This document shows, piece after piece, positions 32,752 through 35,275 of a stretch of DNA of 35,275 nt. The translations under genes and the position numbers were made by a program. Position 1 is the first letter of the stretch. Every line of letters begins with the position of its first letter. The notes below the pieces were generated by a model. The model was not told the origin of the DNA and ran no database searches. It was given only the letters and a program-made list of their open reading frames with translations. Source of the DNA: Nitrospinota bacterium (GTDB lineage: Bacteria; Nitrospinota; Nitrospinia; Nitrospinales; VA-1); contig JACNKA010000131.1 in NCBI GenBank assembly GCA_014382285.1, forward strand, positions 1 through 35,275. Direction: 5' to 3'.

Positions 32752-33822
32752 TTAGGTCAACTGGGAAGTTTTGTTTCTCAGTAGATGGTCGATGAGGGTC
32801 AGGGCAACCATGGCCTCGGCAATAGGAACGGCCCTTGGGGCAACGCAGGGATCGTGTCGTCCTTCGACACGGATTTTAGAATTTTTCCCCTTTTGGGTGA
32901 TGGTGTCCTGTGCTTTATTGATAGATGAAGTGGGTTTCACCACCAACTTAACAACGATATCCATTCCATTGGAAATGCCACCTAAAATTCCTCCGGCATT
33001 ATTGGTTTGAGTCGTCACCTTTTTATTTTTCATAACAAAGACGTCATTACATTCCGAGCCGGTCATGGTGGCGGTCTGGAACCCCGCGCCAATTTCCATC
33101 CCTTTTACAGCGGGGATGCTCATGACCGCCTTGGCCAGATCGGCATCCAGTCTGTCGAAGACGGGTTCTCCCAGTCCGGCGGGCACTCCTCGGGCAATCA
33201 CTTCGACGATGCCTCCCAGCGAGTCGCCATTTTTGCGCGCTTGCATGATAGCGTCCACCATTTTTTTTGCGGTTTTTGCATCCGGGCAACGCACGATATT
33301 TTTTTCTATTTCTTTGAAGTTTACGGTTGTTGCCGAGTGGTGTCCGATCTGCCGGGTGAATCCGGTGACGGTGATATTATCCCGGGCCAACAGTTTTTTA
33401 GCGATAGCTCCGGCGGCTACTCTGCCTACGGTTTCCCTGGCGCTGGATCGTCCTCCACCTCGGTAATCCCGAAACCCATATTTCATGTCATAAGTGTAGT
33501 CTGCGTGACCGGGACGGTACAGGTGTTTGATCAACTCATATTTTGAGGAGTCGGCATCCTTGTTATCGACCCGCATGGAAATAGGGGTGCCAGTGGTCTT
33601 GCCCTTAAAGACACCGGACATAATTTGGATTTTGTCGCCTTCCTTGCGGGTGGTGGTGACTTTGCTTTGACCGGTTCGTCGCCGGTCCAGATCTTTTTGG
33701 ATGTCAGATTCTTTAAGGGCTAATCCGGCGGGGCAACCTTCTACGACAACCCCAACGCCATCGCCGTGAGACTCGCCCCAGGTGGTAATCTTAAACAGTT
33801 TTCCGAACGTGCTTCCAGACAT
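32752..33822 (-). CDS. aroC: Chorismate synthase AroC
   Basis: This is the last enzyme of the shikimate pathway, which converts EPSP to chorismate using reduced flavin. The 356 residues show the family signatures GESHGDGVGVVVEGCPAG (N-terminal), RPGHADYTYDMKYGFRDYRGGGRSSARETVGRVAAGA (split by conserved Arg and His residues) and the late NNAGGILGGISNGMDIVVKLVVKPTSSI. It is complete and of normal length. It precedes the nitrilase gene by 24 bases. Confidence 0.97.
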   Translation of the reverse strand: MSGSTFGKLFKITTWGESHGDGVGVVVEGCPAGLALKESDIQKDLDRRRTGQSKVTTTRKEGDKIQIMSGVFKGKTTGTPISMRVDNKDADSSKYELIKHLYRPGHADYTYDMKYGFRDYRGGGRSSARETVGRVAAGAIAKKLLARDNITVTGFTRQIGHHSATTVNFKEIEKNIVRCPDAKTAKKMVDAIMQARKNGDSLGGIVEVIARGVPAGLGEPVFDRLDADLAKAVMSIPAVKGMEIGAGFQTATMTGSECNDVFVMKNKKVTTQTNNAGGILGGISNGMDIVVKLVVKPTSSINKAQDTITQKGKNSKIRVEGRHDPCVAPRAVPIAEAMVALTLIDHLLRNKTSQLT

Positions 33823-34030
33823 AAATTTATAGGTCGAATGTAAATCTTTCTGTCAAAACCTTACAGGATAACAGAACGTCCACTCGCGTATTTATTGGAT
33901 AAAGTTATTGAAAAATAAAGATTAATTGTTCTTGGGCGGGGAGGGGTGTGTGCAGGAGCCAAGGCCAGAAGACCTGGCGGCCCCGGTGTCGATACAAATG
34001 AGGTGGAGATTTTAACTTTAAAATCCCTTA

Positions 34031-34336
34031 TTAGGACTCCGCTTCTTCTTGAGATTTTTCGTGTTCGTCCACCAGTTCCCTCAATTCTTTCCCGGCCTTA
34101 AAAAAAGGCACTTTTTTAGAAGGAACTTCCACTTTTTGCCCAGATTTGGGATTGCGTCCAACCCTAGCATTTCTCTGTCGAATTCGAAAACTTCCAAAGC
34201 CTCTCAATTCGACTTTTTTTCCTTCAGCCAACGATTCAGTAATGCTAGAAAAAACAGTATTGACTACAACCTCAGTCTGTTTTTTTGTCAGATTAATCTG
34301 GTTGGCTACTCTTTCAACAAGTTCTGCTTTAGTCAT
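34031..34336 (-). CDS. ihfB: IHF/HU-family DNA-binding protein
   Basis: This is a small nucleoid-associated protein that bends DNA. I choose the ATG at 34336 (101 residues, MTKAELVERV) because GGGGAGA lies about eight bases before it; a GTG at 34354 would cover that site. The family arm is clear: GFGSFRIRQRNARVGRNPKSG, then a C-terminal helix KVPFFKAGKELRELV. The acidic tail EHEKSQEEAES extends past the usual end. The N terminus MTKAELVERVA and the arm suit the IHF beta type, but HU cannot be excluded. The gene name is provisional. Confidence 0.88.
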   Translation of the reverse strand: MTKAELVERVANQINLTKKQTEVVVNTVFSSITESLAEGKKVELRGFGSFRIRQRNARVGRNPKSGQKVEVPSKKVPFFKAGKELRELVDEHEKSQEEAES

Positions 34337-34579
34337 TAAAAAGTCTCCCCCCACCGGTAAACATTTTAACTGCCTCTAAAAAAAGAATTCGGGAAAGTAT
34401 ATCATCAGGTCGTATTAAGTCAAGTTCAATATTTTAATGGGTTTACCCGTTTTTGAGGAGTGATTTTAGTGTTTAAAAAGCCCTTTACAGGAGTCTGAAG
34501 TGACGAGGTTCCGTGATCTGAATTGAAGAGGACAGTTTTAGTTTTTACGCGAGAGGAATATTCCCAACCAATTGTTTTT

Positions 34580-35275
34580 TTAGGGGAACCAGAGGTATTG
34601 CAGGCGGGGGGGGGGTGATGGCATTAAGGTCTCGGCCAGTCCGCTGGAAAAAGAGCCTCGCAGAAGCCAGTCGAGAAAGGGTGTTTTTTCTTTTTGTTCA
34701 ATGATTTTAGGCCTTCCAGTGACACCGATTTTTTTTGCCAGCAGTTCGATGGTCTTTTCGAGCCCACCCACCTCATCAATCAGTTTGAGCCTGAGTGCTT
34801 GCTGGCCGGTCATGATTCTTCCATCAGCAATCTTATGAACTGCTGAAAGAGGCAGGTCGCGGCCTCTGGCAATGGCCTGAACAAATTGCTCATGCACATC
34901 GTCCACGACATCTTGTAAAAGGTTTTGTTCTTCTGGGGTCATGGCCCGAAGAGGGGAACCCACATCTTTGAATTTACCGCTTTTAATGATATTGGGCTTA
35001 ACGCCAACTTTCTTTGTCAGCTCTTCAATATTATTAAAAGCCATCACGGCAGAGATGCTTCCGGTCAAGGTGCCGGGATTCGCCAAAACGTAGTCGGCTG
35101 CACAGGCTATATAGTACCCGCCTGAGGCCGCCACCGTTCCCATGGAAGCATAAACAGTTTTATGATCGGCCCGGAGCTTCATGATCTCGCTATAAATCTC
35201 CTGGGCTGGGGCAACGGCTCCACCTGGAGAATCAATACGTAGAATAATGCCTCGCACTTGTGGATTGTGGCGATA
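34580..35275 (-). CDS. sppA: Signal peptide peptidase SppA, partial
   Basis: This is the C-terminal part of a membrane serine protease that degrades leftover signal peptides. The frame is open to the window edge (35275), so the N terminus and membrane anchor are missing. The visible part has ILRIDSPGGAVAPAQEIY, the catalytic serine in GTVAASGGYYIACAADY and the lysine of the Ser-Lys dyad in IIKSGKFKDVGSP, typical of the short (about 300-residue) SppA. A run of ten C on the coding strand (34606-34615) encodes the Pro stretch near the end. The present frame ends LQYLWFP, the usual style of SppA ends, so the tract length looks correct. Confidence 0.9.
   Translation of the reverse strand, partial: YRHNPQVRGIILRIDSPGGAVAPAQEIYSEIMKLRADHKTVYASMGTVAASGGYYIACAADYVLANPGTLTGSISAVMAFNNIEELTKKVGVKPNIIKSGKFKDVGSPLRAMTPEEQNLLQDVVDDVHEQFVQAIARGRDLPLSAVHKIADGRIMTGQQALRLKLIDEVGGLEKTIELLAKKIGVTGRPKIIEQKEKTPFLDWLLRGSFSSGLAETLMPSPPPRLQYLWFP

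Noticed and set aside
1-35275. CRISPR arrays, tRNAs, rRNAs, integrases or transposases
   Set aside because: I looked for regularly spaced repeats, cloverleaf ends and known transposase or integrase motifs and saw none.

Overview
The window reads as a contiguous chromosomal piece of a Gram-negative, non-actinobacterial organism. It carries a complete bacterial proteasome and Pup-like tagging locus next to ordinary housekeeping and signalling genes. A 20S proteasome with a Pup-type ligase and deamidase outside the Actinobacteria, together with a 58-residue modifier ending in Arg-Thr-Gly-Gln, fits the UBact systems known from Nitrospirae, Nitrospinae, Verrucomicrobia and related phyla. The enlarged PstC/PstA, the many PAS/GGDEF/kinase sensors and the overall gene style make a Nitrospina-like (Nitrospinota) genome my best guess. 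That is inference, because there is no rRNA or other phylogenetic marker here. I see no tRNA, rRNA, CRISPR array, integrase or transposase.

Region 1 (1-9357, + strand) is the main attraction. The order is mpa/ARC ATPase, dop, prcA, UBact modifier, prcB, pafA, then a HIT hydrolase, nadA and a PAS-GGDEF diguanylate cyclase. The genes are tightly packed, with 4-base ATGA overlaps at mpa/dop and UBact/prcB, and the run is closed by a rho-independent terminator at 9339-9357. The predicted pathway is as follows. Dop deamidates the C-terminal Gln of the modifier, PafA ligates it to substrate lysines, Mpa captures and unfolds the tagged protein, and the PrcA/PrcB barrel degrades it. The modifier gene (4099-4275) is so short that automated gene finding easily misses it.

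Region 2 (9445-16908) is mixed. It contains an EF-hand protein, a cNMP-binding/PAS protein, a CBS-domain protein, and a minus-strand rpoH-like sigma factor, fumC and tiny membrane ORF run. Two small envelope proteins follow, then an iron-sulphur/SCP2 fusion protein with a MarR-type regulator whose promoter implies a leaderless mRNA.

Region 3 (16982-26450, minus strand) is the phosphate module in transcription order phoB, phoR, pstS, pstC, pstA, pstB, phoU, with unusually large permease subunits. PhoR and PhoB sense and respond to phosphate limitation, PstSCAB imports phosphate, and PhoU links the two.

Region 4 (26615-31887) holds two related sensor kinases with different sensing halves on either side of a DUF1566 protein. 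The second kinase is interrupted by a one-base frameshift in a G run. Region 5 (31939-35275, minus strand) has a nitrilase-family amidohydrolase, aroC, an IHF/HU-type DNA-binding protein and the 3' part of sppA, which runs off the window.
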